DNA of 64,000 bases from Fulvivirgaceae bacterium JP3-4 (GCA_029309925.1 JARKND010000005.1:62001-126000); one strand, 5' to 3'; positions 45,537-54,299 are shown, counted from the stretch's first letter. Made by a program: numbers and translations. Notes: generated by a model from the letters alone, not told the origin.

Positions 45537-47009
45537 CTACTTACGGCTATAATTTGGTGCTTCCCGCGTGATGGTAACATCGTGGGGATGACTCTCAGCA
45601 ACTCCTGCAGATGAGATCTTTACAAACTTTGCTTCTTTCAAGGCTTCGATATTTGCTGCACCGCAGTATCCCATACCTGCGCGTAGTCCGCCAACAAGTT
45701 GATAAAGGACTTCTGATACGAGACCCTTATAAGGAACGCGTCCGGATATTCCTTCTGGTACAAGTTTCTTAACATCATCCTCCACGTCCTGGAAGTAACG
45801 GTCTTTCGAACCATCTTCCATGGCTTCAATCGAGCCCATTCCACGGTAGGATTTGAATTTTCTTCCTTCGTAAATAATCATTTCCCCTGGAGCCTCATCA
45901 GTTCCGGCAAGCAGCGATCCAATCATGATGCTGTCTGCACCGGCAGCAATCGCTTTTACGAGGTCACCAGAGAACCTAATTCCACCATCAGCGATGACCG
46001 GAACCCCTGAACCTTTTATCGCTTTCGCGGATTCGTATACAGCCGACAATTGCGGCAACCCTACACCTGCAACGATGCGAGTAGTACAGATACTTCCAGG
46101 CCCTACGCCTACTTTCACTGCATCCGCTCCAGCGGCTACCAATGCTTTCGCAGCTTCACCTGTTGCAACGTTTCCTACAATGAGGTCAAGTTCAGGATAC
46201 TTCTTTTTTACGCTCTTCGCAGACTCCAGAACACCGCGTGAGTGTCCATGTGCAGTATCAATGCTGATGACATCCACGCCTGCAATGCGCAGCGCTTCGA
46301 TCCGATCAAGAATGTCTGGCGTTACTCCCACGGCAGCGCCCACACGCAGTCGGCCAAATTTATCCTGGCAGGCGTTCGGTTTATTCTTCTTTTTCTGAAT
46401 GTCTTTAAATGTGATGAGGCCAGTCAGTATGCCCTTCTTGTTGACAATCGGAAGCTTTTCTATTTTATAGTTCTTCAGTGTTTCTTCCGCTTGTGTCAGC
46501 GTAATCCCTTCGGATGCGGTGATCAGGTTCTCCTTCGTCATGATCTTGGCGACTGGCGCGTCCATGTCTTTCTGGAAGCGAAGGTCACGATTGGTAATGA
46601 TTCCCAGGAGAATACCGTCTTTGTCGACAACCGGGATTCCACCGATGCGATACTCGCGCATGATGTTGTCTGCGTCACGCACGGTTGATTCGACAGACAG
46701 TGTGATAGGATCAATGATAAGACCGCTTTGCGAACGCTTAACCTTGCGCACCTGCTCTGCCTGCTTGTCGATCTTCATATTTTTATGGATGAAGCCGATT
46801 CCTCCTTCGAGCGCCATCGCAATCGCGAGGTCCGCTTCAGTCACCGTATCCATTGCAGCGGACACAACAGGAATGTTGAGCTGGATGTTTCGCGTTAACT
46901 GACTTGTGGTATTGGTTTCTCGCGGAAGGACTTCGGAATACGCGGGAACGAGAAGGACGTCATCGTACGTGAGCGCCTCAAACAGGAATTTGCTGGTATC
47001 GAGTGGCAT
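45537..47009 (-). CDS. guaB: Inosine-5'-monophosphate dehydrogenase
   Basis: A 490-residue IMP dehydrogenase, which oxidises IMP to XMP with NAD, the rate-limiting step of GMP synthesis. The (beta/alpha)8 barrel is split by a pair of CBS domains (about 95-215, MREYRIGGIPVVDKDGILLG and YKIEKLPIVNKKGILTGLIT). The catalytic cysteine lies in VGVGPGSICTTRIVAGVG (about 300-315), and the phosphate site in VIADGGIRFSGDLVKAIAAG and IMIGSLLAGTDEAPGE. The flap region contains YRGMGSIEAM. Length and order of motifs are standard. It stands alone with a good promoter 33 bp upstream. Confidence 0.97.
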   Translation of the reverse strand: MPLDTSKFLFEALTYDDVLLVPAYSEVLPRETNTTSQLTRNIQLNIPVVSAAMDTVTEADLAIAMALEGGIGFIHKNMKIDKQAEQVRKVKRSQSGLIIDPITLSVESTVRDADNIMREYRIGGIPVVDKDGILLGIITNRDLRFQKDMDAPVAKIMTKENLITASEGITLTQAEETLKNYKIEKLPIVNKKGILTGLITFKDIQKKKNKPNACQDKFGRLRVGAAVGVTPDILDRIEALRIAGVDVISIDTAHGHSRGVLESAKSVKKKYPELDLIVGNVATGEAAKALVAAGADAVKVGVGPGSICTTRIVAGVGLPQLSAVYESAKAIKGSGVPVIADGGIRFSGDLVKAIAAGADSIMIGSLLAGTDEAPGEMIIYEGRKFKSYRGMGSIEAMEDGSKDRYFQDVEDDVKKLVPEGISGRVPYKGLVSEVLYQLVGGLRAGMGYCGAANIEALKEAKFVKISSAGVAESHPHDVTITREAPNYSRK

Positions 47010-47041
47010 GGCAAATAATTTACGATCTATTATTTGCCGGG

Positions 47042-47074
47042 CAAAGCTACATCTATTTTCGAACTTTTAACAAT
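47042..47074 (-). promoter_or_regulatory. Bacteroidota-type promoter of guaB
   Basis: On the minus strand ATTG (47074-47071) is followed after 21 bp by TAGCTTTG (47049-47042). The second is an exact -7 consensus TAnnTTTG and the first matches three of four -33 TTTG positions at the expected spacing. It lies 33 bp upstream of the guaB start. Confidence 0.6.
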
Positions 47075-47162
47075 GCAATGTGTGAATCATGCTTATTTCC
47101 TCTACTATTTTCTCAACACTCGCTAAGAACTTTATTTTATTCACAAATTGATGCCGGAATTC

Positions 47163-47170
47163 TATTTTTG
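47163..47170 (+). promoter_or_regulatory. Possible -7 element for rlpA
   Basis: TATTTTTG matches the -7 consensus TAnnTTTG exactly and lies 19 bp before the rlpA ATG. No convincing -33 TTTG is visible at the expected distance, and the region is AT-rich, so the call is weak. Confidence 0.3.
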
Positions 47171-47189
47171 AATTCTAAACCGCGCAGTC

Positions 47190-47873
47190 ATGAGAACTTT
47201 ACTTCTGCTTTCATTGTTACAGTTAGTTGCCCTTTCTGTTTTCAGTCAGGTTCAGACTGGAAAAGCTTCTTTTTATGCCGATAAGTTCGAAGGAAGTCCG
47301 ACCGCCAGTGGTGAAAAGTACAAGCACAACAAACTCACTGCTGCGCACAAAACCCTCCCGTTCGGCACCAAAGTAAAAGTTACAAATCTGTCGAATAACG
47401 AAAGTGTTGAAGTAACCATCAATGACCGCGGCCCATATGTGGAGAACCGTGTGATCGACTTATCAAAATCTGCTGCAGAGAAACTTGGGTTTGTCAACCA
47501 GGGAATTGCAGATGTGAAGCTTGAAGTTATTGATGCCGGTGATGGCAAGTCCACTTCCCCTTCAGGCACCATTGACCACGTAACGGTGGAAGAAAGGGAG
47601 TTTTATGACTTCGAAATTTCGCGCCTTAATCCGAAAGGTTTTGGAGTCCAGATCGGAACCTATCAGGAACTCGTCAACATGATGAGACTTTCCGAGAACC
47701 TTAAAAATTCTTATAAAAAGAAAGTAACGATCCAGGTAAAAATTCTCAATGGTGTAAAATTCTATGGGATCATCCTTGGACAGTTTCCTTCGCGGGAAAA
47801 GGCAGAGCAATTCCGCAATGACCTGAAGAAACGCTATCCGGATGCATTCATCGTTGAATTCAATAAACTCTGA
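47190..47873 (+). CDS. rlpA: RlpA-like septal ring lytic transglycosylase family protein
   Basis: A 227-residue exported protein (signal about 1-20, ending SVFSQ). Residues 21-115 are a double-psi beta-barrel of the RlpA type: GKASFYADKFEGSPTASGE, HKTLPFGTKVKVTNLSNN and VTINDRGPYVENRVIDLSK, including the NDRGP motif with the catalytic-type aspartate. The C-terminal part (about 145-227, FGVQIGTYQELVNMMRLSE ... YGIILGQFPSREKAEQF) is a SPOR-like domain expected to bind denuded peptidoglycan at the septum. A role in cell-wall remodelling at division is family-based. It is upstream of a TauE/SafE permease gene by 31 bp. Confidence 0.9.
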   Translation: MRTLLLLSLLQLVALSVFSQVQTGKASFYADKFEGSPTASGEKYKHNKLTAAHKTLPFGTKVKVTNLSNNESVEVTINDRGPYVENRVIDLSKSAAEKLGFVNQGIADVKLEVIDAGDGKSTSPSGTIDHVTVEEREFYDFEISRLNPKGFGVQIGTYQELVNMMRLSENLKNSYKKKVTIQVKILNGVKFYGIILGQFPSREKAEQFRNDLKKRYPDAFIVEFNKL

Positions 47874-47904
47874 TGCCGGCCACGCTTAAATCCTATAATA
47901 TCTG

Positions 47905-48693
47905 ATGGAGATTATTGGCTACGTTGCTGCAGTCTGCATTGGGTTAATACTGGGATTGCTTGGAGGCGGTGGTTCCATCCTTTCAATTCCGATTCTAGTT
48001 TACCTCTTTGGTGTTGATGCCATTCTTGCCTCTGCATACTCACTCTTTATCGTAGGGATCACCAGTCTGATTGGCGCAATCCCGAAATACAAAGACCATC
48101 TGGTAAATCTGCGCACCGGCTTTTTGTTTGGCATTCCATCGATCATCAGCATCTTCTCGACACGCAAGTGGATCATTCCGGCAATTCCGGATGTGATCAT
48201 TCAAACAGAAAGCTTTATTCTGACCAAAAGAGTTCTCGTGCTCGGCACTTTCGCATTGCTGATGATCCTCGCTTCCTTCTCAATGATCAGAGGACGAAGA
48301 GAGCTTCGGCCTGACTCAACGCGCACCAGAACATTTCTCGTCATTGTAGAAGGATTGCTGATCGGATTTCTCACAGGATTTGTCGGTGCCGGAGGCGGGT
48401 TCCTCATCATTCCGGCTTTGGTGTTTCTTACCGGACTTCCGTTTAAAACAGCAGTTGGCACATCGCTCTTTATTATTGCCATCAACTCGCTTATGGGTTT
48501 CCTCGGAGATGTATTCAACTATCCTATGGACTGGCAATTCCTGCTCTCAATCACGTCACTGGCGGTGATCGGCATTCTCCTCGGCAACCGACTTCAGAAA
48601 AAAGTTTCTTCCATTCGGCTACGCATCGCTTTCGGCTGGATGATCCTCGCCATGGGCAGCTGGATCCTGCTGAAAGAGATTATCCTCAATTAA
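47905..48693 (+). CDS. Sulfite exporter TauE/SafE family membrane protein
   Basis: A 262-residue inner-membrane protein with about eight hydrophobic segments and the two-fold TauE/SafE repeat: an N-terminal ICIGLILGLLGGGGSILSIP-like segment (here CIGLILGLLGGGGSILSIPI) and its counterpart GFLTGFVGAGGGFLIIPALV near residue 160. Family members move organosulfonates, sulfite or other anions, but specificity is rarely known. It follows rlpA on the same strand by 31 bp; a functional link is not evident. The length is typical. Confidence 0.92.
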   Translation: MEIIGYVAAVCIGLILGLLGGGGSILSIPILVYLFGVDAILASAYSLFIVGITSLIGAIPKYKDHLVNLRTGFLFGIPSIISIFSTRKWIIPAIPDVIIQTESFILTKRVLVLGTFALLMILASFSMIRGRRELRPDSTRTRTFLVIVEGLLIGFLTGFVGAGGGFLIIPALVFLTGLPFKTAVGTSLFIIAINSLMGFLGDVFNYPMDWQFLLSITSLAVIGILLGNRLQKKVSSIRLRIAFGWMILAMGSWILLKEIILN

Positions 48694-48774
48694 TGCAATC
48701 GTTGGATGCCATCGCTTCACATCTTTAAGCAATTTCGATTCGCGAAGTGATATACATTGTCACCTCTTTATCTT

Positions 48775-48782
48775 TATTTTTG
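48775..48782 (+). promoter_or_regulatory. Possible -7 element for the nadR-like operon
   Basis: TATTTTTG is an exact TAnnTTTG match, 13 bp before the ATG at 48796. A TTG lies at 48757-48759, but the 15-bp spacing is shorter than the usual 19-21, so the assignment is tentative. It would drive the kinase, MFS and DUF2721 genes. Confidence 0.3.
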
Positions 48783-48795
48783 AACCTTCATCAGG

Positions 48796-49338
48796 ATGGA
48801 TACAAGCATCAAGAAGGTTGTTGTTATCGGGCCGGAATGCACCGGGAAATCCGAGCTGTCACAGTTTCTGGCAAACCGCTACAACACCGAGTGGGTTCCG
48901 GAATATGCACGCGGTTATCTCGACAATCTCGTAAGGCCATACCAGCAACACGACCTGACAACCATCGCTCATGGCCAGCTCCGTTTGGAAGATAAAAGCA
49001 TGCTCCACGCCAATGATGTGCTCATCTGTGACACGAACCTGTATGTCATCAAGATCTGGAGTGAGTTCAAGTACGGCAATTGTGACCCGGAAATTCTCCG
49101 TTTGATCGCTGAGCGCAGGTATGACCTCTACCTCCTGACCTATATTGACATTCCGTGGGAAGCCGATCCGCTTCGCGAACATCCTGACAAGCGGCAGCAG
49201 CTGTACGACATTTATTTGAAAGAAATGCAAGGGCAGAATGTTCCATTTATAGAAATCAGCGGAGATCGAGTGCAACGGCAAACTGCAGCAGTCAACGCGG
49301 TGAACAAACTTTTGAACAACAATGGCGGAGTTAAATAG
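48796..49338 (+). CDS. NadR-like nicotinamide riboside kinase / P-loop ATPase
   Basis: A 180-residue P-loop protein like the C-terminal kinase domain of NadR. The Walker A motif is GPECTGKSELSQFLA (about 12-26), followed by WVPEYARGYLDN, the signature YAR motif of the family. ICDTNLYVIKIWSEFKYG corresponds to the Walker B/lid region and YIDIPWEADPLREHPDKR to the substrate-binding segment. Phosphorylation of nicotinamide riboside to NMN in NAD salvage is the likely reaction; there is no adenylyltransferase or HTH domain. The next gene begins 17 nt before its stop, so it is coupled to the MFS transporter. No pnuC gene is visible. Confidence 0.85.
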   Translation: MDTSIKKVVVIGPECTGKSELSQFLANRYNTEWVPEYARGYLDNLVRPYQQHDLTTIAHGQLRLEDKSMLHANDVLICDTNLYVIKIWSEFKYGNCDPEILRLIAERRYDLYLLTYIDIPWEADPLREHPDKRQQLYDIYLKEMQGQNVPFIEISGDRVQRQTAAVNAVNKLLNNNGGVK

Positions 49339-50563
49339 ACAGAATCCTTACGCAGCCCTTCGTATTCCGGAGTTCCGACTTTACATCACCGCGCGTTTTT
49401 GTGTCACACTTGCTATCCAGGTTCAGTCAGTGGTTGTCGCGTGGCAAGTCTATGAACTGACAAAAGACCCGCTGTCACTCGGTCTGATCGGTCTGGCCGA
49501 AGCCATTCCATCGATTGGTGTTTCGCTGTATGCGGGCCACATCGCTGACATCGTCCAGCGAAAAAAAATTATTCTCTTCTGCGTTGCAACGCTTCTCGCC
49601 TGTTCATCTGCGCTTCTGGCCTTCACGTTTGATCCGGATGCAGTGTTCGCAAGCTATGGCGTCATTCCAATCTATGGTGTCATCTTCATCAGCGGAATTG
49701 CACGCGGATTTCTCAGTCCGGCATTCTTCTCCTTCATGCCCCAGCTGGTTCCAAGGGAACTTTATTCAAATGCAGTTACCTGGAACAGCACACTGTGGGA
49801 AACTGCTACCATCGCAGGACTGGCGCTTGGCGGAATCTTATACATCTTCGGAGTAAAAGCAGCGTACACAATCGATGTGGCACTCACACTGGTCGGACTC
49901 ATTCTCCTTGCGATGATCGGCAACAAGCCATTGCCGGAAATCACGAAAGAAGAAGGCGTTGCCGAAAAGATCAAAGCCGGTCTACGTTTTGTTTTTCACA
50001 ATAAACTAATTCTCAGCGCAATTTCACTCGACCTTTTTGCCGTGCTCTTCGGTGGAGCGGTAGCACTTCTGCCCATATTTGCGGATGAAGTGCTCCATGT
50101 CGGCTCGATCGGCCTTGGGGTACTCAGGGCGTCACCGTCTGTCGGTGCATTGCTGATGGCGTTCTATGTAACACACAATCCAATCGAAAAAAATGCGGGA
50201 AAGATCCTCTTGTACTGTGTCGCAGGCTTCGGAGTTTGCATGATCCTTTTCGCACTCTCAACTAATTTCTGGTTATCTCTTTTCATCCTGATGCTCAGTG
50301 GTGGCTTTGATTGCGTCAGCGTAATTATCCGGTCCACGCTTCTGCAAACACAAACACCGGAAAACATGAAGGGACGCGTGTCAGCAGTGAATCACATTTT
50401 TGTCGGTTCATCTAACGAGATTGGCATGTTTGAATCAGGCGTGGTCGCTAAACTGATGGGAGCGGTGCCTTCGGTAATCTTTGGTGGCTGCATGACGCTG
50501 GCCGTTGTTGGGGTGACCGCCTGGGTTTCAAAATCAATTCGAACTCTTCAACGTCTCCATTAA
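49322..50563 (+). CDS. MFS transporter (EntS-like MFS_3 family)
   Basis: A 413-residue major facilitator with 10-12 hydrophobic helices. It begins NPYAALRIPEFRLYITARF and continues VQSVVVAWQVYELTKDPLSL and GLAEAIPSIGVSLYAGHIAD, a pattern seen in EntS/MdfA-like exporters. The loop DIVQRKKIILFC is the motif A equivalent, and the second half has ENMKGRVSAVNHIFVGSSNE. The substrate is unknown. The start ATG lies within the last codons of the nadR-like gene and the DUF2721 gene follows after 4 bp, so all three are probably co-translated. Confidence 0.9.
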   Translation: MAELNRQNPYAALRIPEFRLYITARFCVTLAIQVQSVVVAWQVYELTKDPLSLGLIGLAEAIPSIGVSLYAGHIADIVQRKKIILFCVATLLACSSALLAFTFDPDAVFASYGVIPIYGVIFISGIARGFLSPAFFSFMPQLVPRELYSNAVTWNSTLWETATIAGLALGGILYIFGVKAAYTIDVALTLVGLILLAMIGNKPLPEITKEEGVAEKIKAGLRFVFHNKLILSAISLDLFAVLFGGAVALLPIFADEVLHVGSIGLGVLRASPSVGALLMAFYVTHNPIEKNAGKILLYCVAGFGVCMILFALSTNFWLSLFILMLSGGFDCVSVIIRSTLLQTQTPENMKGRVSAVNHIFVGSSNEIGMFESGVVAKLMGAVPSVIFGGCMTLAVVGVTAWVSKSIRTLQRLH

Positions 50564-50567
50564 AGTT

Positions 50568-50972
50568 ATGCAGATATCCATCAATACACCTGCACTGTTG
50601 TTTCCAGCCATCACGCTTCTGATGCTGGCTTACACCAACCGTTTTCTCGCGCTTGCCACGCTGATCCGTAACCTGCACGGAAAATACAAACAAGGGCTCG
50701 AACCGAATGACAAGGACCTGATCAAGCAGCAGATCAAGAACCTCAAGCGAAGGCTCATACTCATTCAGCGAATGCAGGCCAGTGGCATCTCAAGTTTTTT
50801 TTGCTGCGTTTTGTGCATGCTGTTTTTTTACCTTGAGCATGAGGTATGGGCCTACAGCATTTTTGGGTTGAGCCTCGGACTTCTTATGCTTTCGCTGATT
50901 TTTTCACTAAATGAAATCCGCATCAGTACACGAGCGCTCGAAATCGAGCTGAGGGATATGCTCGAGGAGTAA
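50568..50972 (+). CDS. DUF2721 family membrane protein
   Basis: A 134-residue small membrane protein of the DUF2721 family. The N-terminal hydrophobic helix (ALLFPAITLLMLAY, about 9-22) is followed by a charged stretch NRFLALATLIRNLHGKYKQG and KQQIKNLKRRLILIQRMQ, then two more helices (about 72-110) and the C-terminal ALEIELRDMLEE. This pattern (one helix, basic coil, helical hairpin) is the family hallmark. Function is unknown. It is the third gene of the nadR-like/MFS operon, 4 bp downstream. A damaged partial copy of its sequence lies at 51711-51797. Confidence 0.88.
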   Translation: MQISINTPALLFPAITLLMLAYTNRFLALATLIRNLHGKYKQGLEPNDKDLIKQQIKNLKRRLILIQRMQASGISSFFCCVLCMLFFYLEHEVWAYSIFGLSLGLLMLSLIFSLNEIRISTRALEIELRDMLEE

Positions 50973-51014
50973 TCTTAGTTGATGATGCCTGGACGGATTG
51001 AAATCCAACAAGCA

Positions 51015-51488
51015 TTAGTTAATTAAGATAACCTTCCCGGTCGCATCACGGCTGGCTATCTCCAGCATTGCTCTCCTGTTCGTCTCAACACTTCGCCTGT
51101 CCATAAATTCAATTTTACGGCCATCTTTCATTTGCACATGCCTGTGCTTTGCTTTCAGTGTTTGTACACGACTGAATCGTTCCACCTGGCTAATGTTTAC
51201 TATTTCAGACGTTTGTTGGACTATTGCAGGCGCTGCATTTTGAAGTTTTTGAACTACAAAATGTTCAAGACAATCAAAGTAACGCTTCCTCTTGCGTTTT
51301 GCTCCTGATATATTGGGAGTCCGATCACAGAGAGAGTCAAGATTAAGCACTTCTGTGAAAACTATTTGTTTCGTGAGCATTCCGTCAGTCGAATCGTTGT
51401 AAATCACGACCAGGCCGAAACCATATTTCTCTTGTGCGAGCAAAGGATACGATAGTAAAGAAAAAAATATAATGAGTACTGTTCTCAT
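51015..51488 (-). CDS. Hypothetical secreted basic protein
   Basis: A 157-residue protein I do not recognise. It has a signal peptide (about 1-18, ending PLLAQ) and a mature part with many Lys and Arg (GAKRKRKRYFDCLEHFVVQK, TLKAKHRHVQMKDGRKIEF). Two cysteines are present (LDSLCDRTP and YFDCLEH) that might form a disulfide. The codon use looks like that of neighbouring genes and the frame has no interruptions, so a real gene is likely. It stands alone on the minus strand; the divergent neighbour starts 376 bp away. No function can be inferred. Confidence 0.6.
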   Translation of the reverse strand: MRTVLIIFFSLLSYPLLAQEKYGFGLVVIYNDSTDGMLTKQIVFTEVLNLDSLCDRTPNISGAKRKRKRYFDCLEHFVVQKLQNAAPAIVQQTSEIVNISQVERFSRVQTLKAKHRHVQMKDGRKIEFMDRRSVETNRRAMLEIASRDATGKVILIN

Positions 51489-51710
51489 AACGTTGACGGT
51501 TTATGAATACGTTGGACCCCAAAGATGAATCTTCTAACAACATCGTTTCAAATCAAACACAAGCCTTATATCAGCCCCGCAAATCATTCTCATTCACAAC
51601 GATGACCGAGATCCGGATATTGCCTTTGCACAACAATTCCGTTGGATTGCATAACTGCATTAAATAATACTCTCACCTCCACCTCTCTATATCTAAATGT
51701 GTTTATTGAT

Positions 51711-51797
51711 GAAGCAGCAGATCAAACGCTCAGACCTCAGATCTGCAGAAAGCGCTCGGAATCGAGCTCAATGCGATGCTCGAAGACTCGATACTAA
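51711..51797 (+). pseudogene. Decayed fragment of a second DUF2721 gene
   Basis: Two pieces match the intact DUF2721 gene in order. AAGCAGCAGATCAA at 51712-51725 equals 50724-50737, where the gene encodes KQQIK. AGCGCTCGGAATCGAGCT at 51751-51768 and the following GATGCTCGA match the 3' end, encoding ALGIELNAMLED against ALEIELRDMLEE. The DNA between these pieces is missing and the frames no longer agree, so this is an internally deleted duplicate. The rest of the 376-bp gap 51489-51864 holds no gene I can support. Confidence 0.5.
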
Positions 51798-51864
51798 CCA
51801 CTGGTAAAAAAGCAAAGGGATGGATCGAAAGTAATTCGTACCTTCCATTGTCAATCCAGAATTT

Positions 51865-53154
51865 ATGAACAATCGCAGGTCGTTCTTTCGAAAAAGCATG
51901 GGCGTTGCCGGGGCCCTGTCTCTGTCGGGTATTGCTTCACGCGCGCGCGCAGAAGATGTTTCCGATGCGCTGCTTGCGCTGAATAAGAAAACGCCTGCAT
52001 TATCGGCAACCGATGAAGAACTGTGGGCGAGGATGTCGCAGGCCTACACAGTTTCTCCGAACATAATCAATCTCAACAATGGCGGAGTTAGTCCACAGCC
52101 AAAAGTTGTTCAGGATGCCGTTGACCGTTACTATCATCTCAGCAATGAGGCACCAACATACTACATGTGGCAGATCCTTGACAAAGGCCGCGAACCGGTG
52201 CGAAGAAAACTTGCTGACCTGGCCGGAGTGGGCAATGATGAGATTGCGATCAACCGGAACGCTACCGAGTCGCTTGCCACAGTGACGTGGGGATTGACAA
52301 TGGCAAAAGGTGATGAGATCATCATGACGCGACAGGATTATCCCAATATGATCCAGGCGTGGAAACAAAAAGAGATGCGGGATGGTATCAAAATCAAATG
52401 GCTCAACTTCGAACTTCCGATTGAAAACGATGAGCAGATCATCAGGGCCTTTGTTGATGCAACCACCACCAAAACAAAAGCGTGGCACATCACGCACATG
52501 ATCAACTGGACCGGCCAGATCCTGCCTGTAAAAAAACTATGTGAGGAGGCCAGGAAGCGCAACATCATTTCCATTGTGGATGGTGCCCATACTTTCGCAC
52601 ACATGGATTTCAAACTGACTGATTTCAACCCCGACTATTACGGAACAAGTTTGCACAAATGGCTGTGTGCTCCGTTTGGCACGGGAATGCTGTATGTGAA
52701 GAAAGAAAATATCGGTGCACTTTGGCCCCTGTTTCCAAACGACAAACCGCAATCGACAGACATAAGAAAATTTGAAACACTCGGCACACGCTCCTTCGCG
52801 CCAGAGCAGGCCATTGGTCAGGCTGTAGATTTTCACAATGCAATTGGCAGCAAGCGCAAAGAAGAAAGGTTGCGCTACCTGAAAAATTACTGGGTCGAAA
52901 AAGTCAAGGCAAACAGCAGGGTCAAGATCAATGTCTCGCTCAAGCCGGAATATTCATGCGCACTTGGCAATTTTTCAATTGATGGTCTCGATCCCGAAAC
53001 CATTGCAACACGATTGTTCACGGAGTTTCAGATCCATGCCGTATCGATCAAATGGGAAAATATCAGTGGGGTGCGAATAACGCCACATGTCTACACGACT
53101 ACGAAAGATCTCGACAGATTCGTTGAAGCTGTGTTGAAGATCGCAGCTTCTTAG
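51865..53154 (+). CDS. Tat-exported class V aminotransferase-fold PLP enzyme
   Basis: A 429-residue PLP-dependent enzyme of the aminotransferase class V/isopenicillin N epimerase-like group. It opens with a twin-arginine signal (MNNRRSFFRKSMGVAGALS, cleavage after ARAED), so it is probably exported folded with its cofactor. PLP contacts seen: NRNATESLATVTWGL (about 128-142), SIVDGAHTFAHMD with the Asp (about 233-245), and the Schiff-base lysine in GTSLHKWLCAPFGTGML (about 253-269). The C-terminal half is complete (SFAPEQAIGQAVDFHNAIG). The substrate is unknown; family members act as cysteine desulfurases, epimerases or lyases. It is monocistronic. Confidence 0.87.
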   Translation: MNNRRSFFRKSMGVAGALSLSGIASRARAEDVSDALLALNKKTPALSATDEELWARMSQAYTVSPNIINLNNGGVSPQPKVVQDAVDRYYHLSNEAPTYYMWQILDKGREPVRRKLADLAGVGNDEIAINRNATESLATVTWGLTMAKGDEIIMTRQDYPNMIQAWKQKEMRDGIKIKWLNFELPIENDEQIIRAFVDATTTKTKAWHITHMINWTGQILPVKKLCEEARKRNIISIVDGAHTFAHMDFKLTDFNPDYYGTSLHKWLCAPFGTGMLYVKKENIGALWPLFPNDKPQSTDIRKFETLGTRSFAPEQAIGQAVDFHNAIGSKRKEERLRYLKNYWVEKVKANSRVKINVSLKPEYSCALGNFSIDGLDPETIATRLFTEFQIHAVSIKWENISGVRITPHVYTTTKDLDRFVEAVLKIAAS

Positions 53155-53197
53155 CATAGCCACTCCCGAAGCGCGGGATCTGCGATAAGACATCAGG

Positions 53198-53258
53198 ACA
53201 CCGAGGTGCACTAAGAACTTATCTGCATTTTCTTGGTGTTGCTTAGTGGCTTGGTGGC
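53198..53258. repeat. Imperfect inverted repeat of CACTAAG/CTTAGTG words
   Basis: ACACCGAGGTGCACTAAGAA at 53198-53217 faces TTCTTGGTGTTGCTTAGTGG at 53230-53249 and TTGGTGGC after it. The halves pair imperfectly and lie between the convergent PLP enzyme and hemH genes, so the structure may help termination on both strands. Confidence 0.4.
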
Positions 53259-53266
53259 TATTGCAT

Positions 53267-54277
53267 TTATCTCCCGGTAACCAGCTCCTTCAAACACTGT
53301 ATCCACGTTGGATGATCATTCAGGCTTTCAACGAGCTGCACTTTTTCGCCACCGTGCTTGTGGAAGATCTCCTGGTATTCCTCGCCTATTTCAATTATCG
53401 TCTCGAGGCAATCTGCCGTGAAGGCCGGTGAGAACACGAGGATATTTTTCATTCCTTTTTTCGCGCAGTCTTCAACAACTTTATCAGAGAACGGTTTCAG
53501 CCATTTTTCATCCAGCCGTGATTGGAAACAAACGGTATACTTCTCTTTTGGAATCCCAAGCTGCGATGCGATCAGGCGGGTCGTTTCATAGCTTACGGCC
53601 TTATAGCAGTACTTATTTTCATCAGTGATGCGTTCCTCGCAATCGTGATCGCTGCAGGGTTTTCCATCAGGGTAAACTTTGTCGACCTGGCGTTCCGGCA
53701 GTCCATGATACGAGAATAGCACATGGTCGTACTTACTCAGATCAAACTGTCGTCCTCTTTCTACGAATGCTTTGATGTATAGCGGATGGTCGTAGTATTG
53801 AGAGACGAATTTAATTTCAGGGATGACCCACCATTTGATTACAACACGCATCACTTCTTCCAATGCCGAGCCCGTTGATGCCGATGCATATTGCGGGAAC
53901 ATCGTTAGTACAACAATTTTCTGATAGTTCGCCCTTCTCATTTTTTCCAGCACAGACGGGATCGAAGGATTTTTATAGCGCATGGCAAGATGTACTTCGT
54001 AATCTGAGCCGAGTTGCTGCTGAAGCAGATCTTTGGCGCGTTCACTGTAGTACAGCAACGGAGAACCTTTGTCAGTCCATAGCTGCTTGTAAACTTTAGC
54101 GGACTTGGGTGCTCGAAACGGGACAATAATCCCATTCACAAGAATTTTCCTCGACAGCCATGGGATGTCAATGACTCTGGGGTCGTTCAGAAACTGACTG
54201 AGGTATGACCTGACATTGCCGACCGAGGGGCTATCCGGTGTGCCGAGGTTAATGAGCAATACTCCCGTTTTATTCAT
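53267..54277 (-). CDS. hemH: Ferrochelatase
   Basis: A 336-residue ferrochelatase, inserting Fe(II) into protoporphyrin IX as the last step of haem synthesis. I start at the ATG at 54277 (MNKTGVLLINLGTPDSPSVG), the normal beginning; reading on from an earlier ATG at 54373 only translates repeat DNA. The catalytic histidine is in VLFSYHGLPERQVDK (about 188-202), and the conserved glutamate in FTADCLETIIEIGEEY (about 288-303). VCFQSRLDEKWLKPF supplies the substrate pocket. Paired cysteines in GKPCSDHDCEERI are present near residue 210. No other haem-synthesis gene is nearby. Confidence 0.95.
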   Translation of the reverse strand: MNKTGVLLINLGTPDSPSVGNVRSYLSQFLNDPRVIDIPWLSRKILVNGIIVPFRAPKSAKVYKQLWTDKGSPLLYYSERAKDLLQQQLGSDYEVHLAMRYKNPSIPSVLEKMRRANYQKIVVLTMFPQYASASTGSALEEVMRVVIKWWVIPEIKFVSQYYDHPLYIKAFVERGRQFDLSKYDHVLFSYHGLPERQVDKVYPDGKPCSDHDCEERITDENKYCYKAVSYETTRLIASQLGIPKEKYTVCFQSRLDEKWLKPFSDKVVEDCAKKGMKNILVFSPAFTADCLETIIEIGEEYQEIFHKHGGEKVQLVESLNDHPTWIQCLKELVTGR

Positions 54278-54299
54278 GCCGCGAAAATACCCGTGACGC

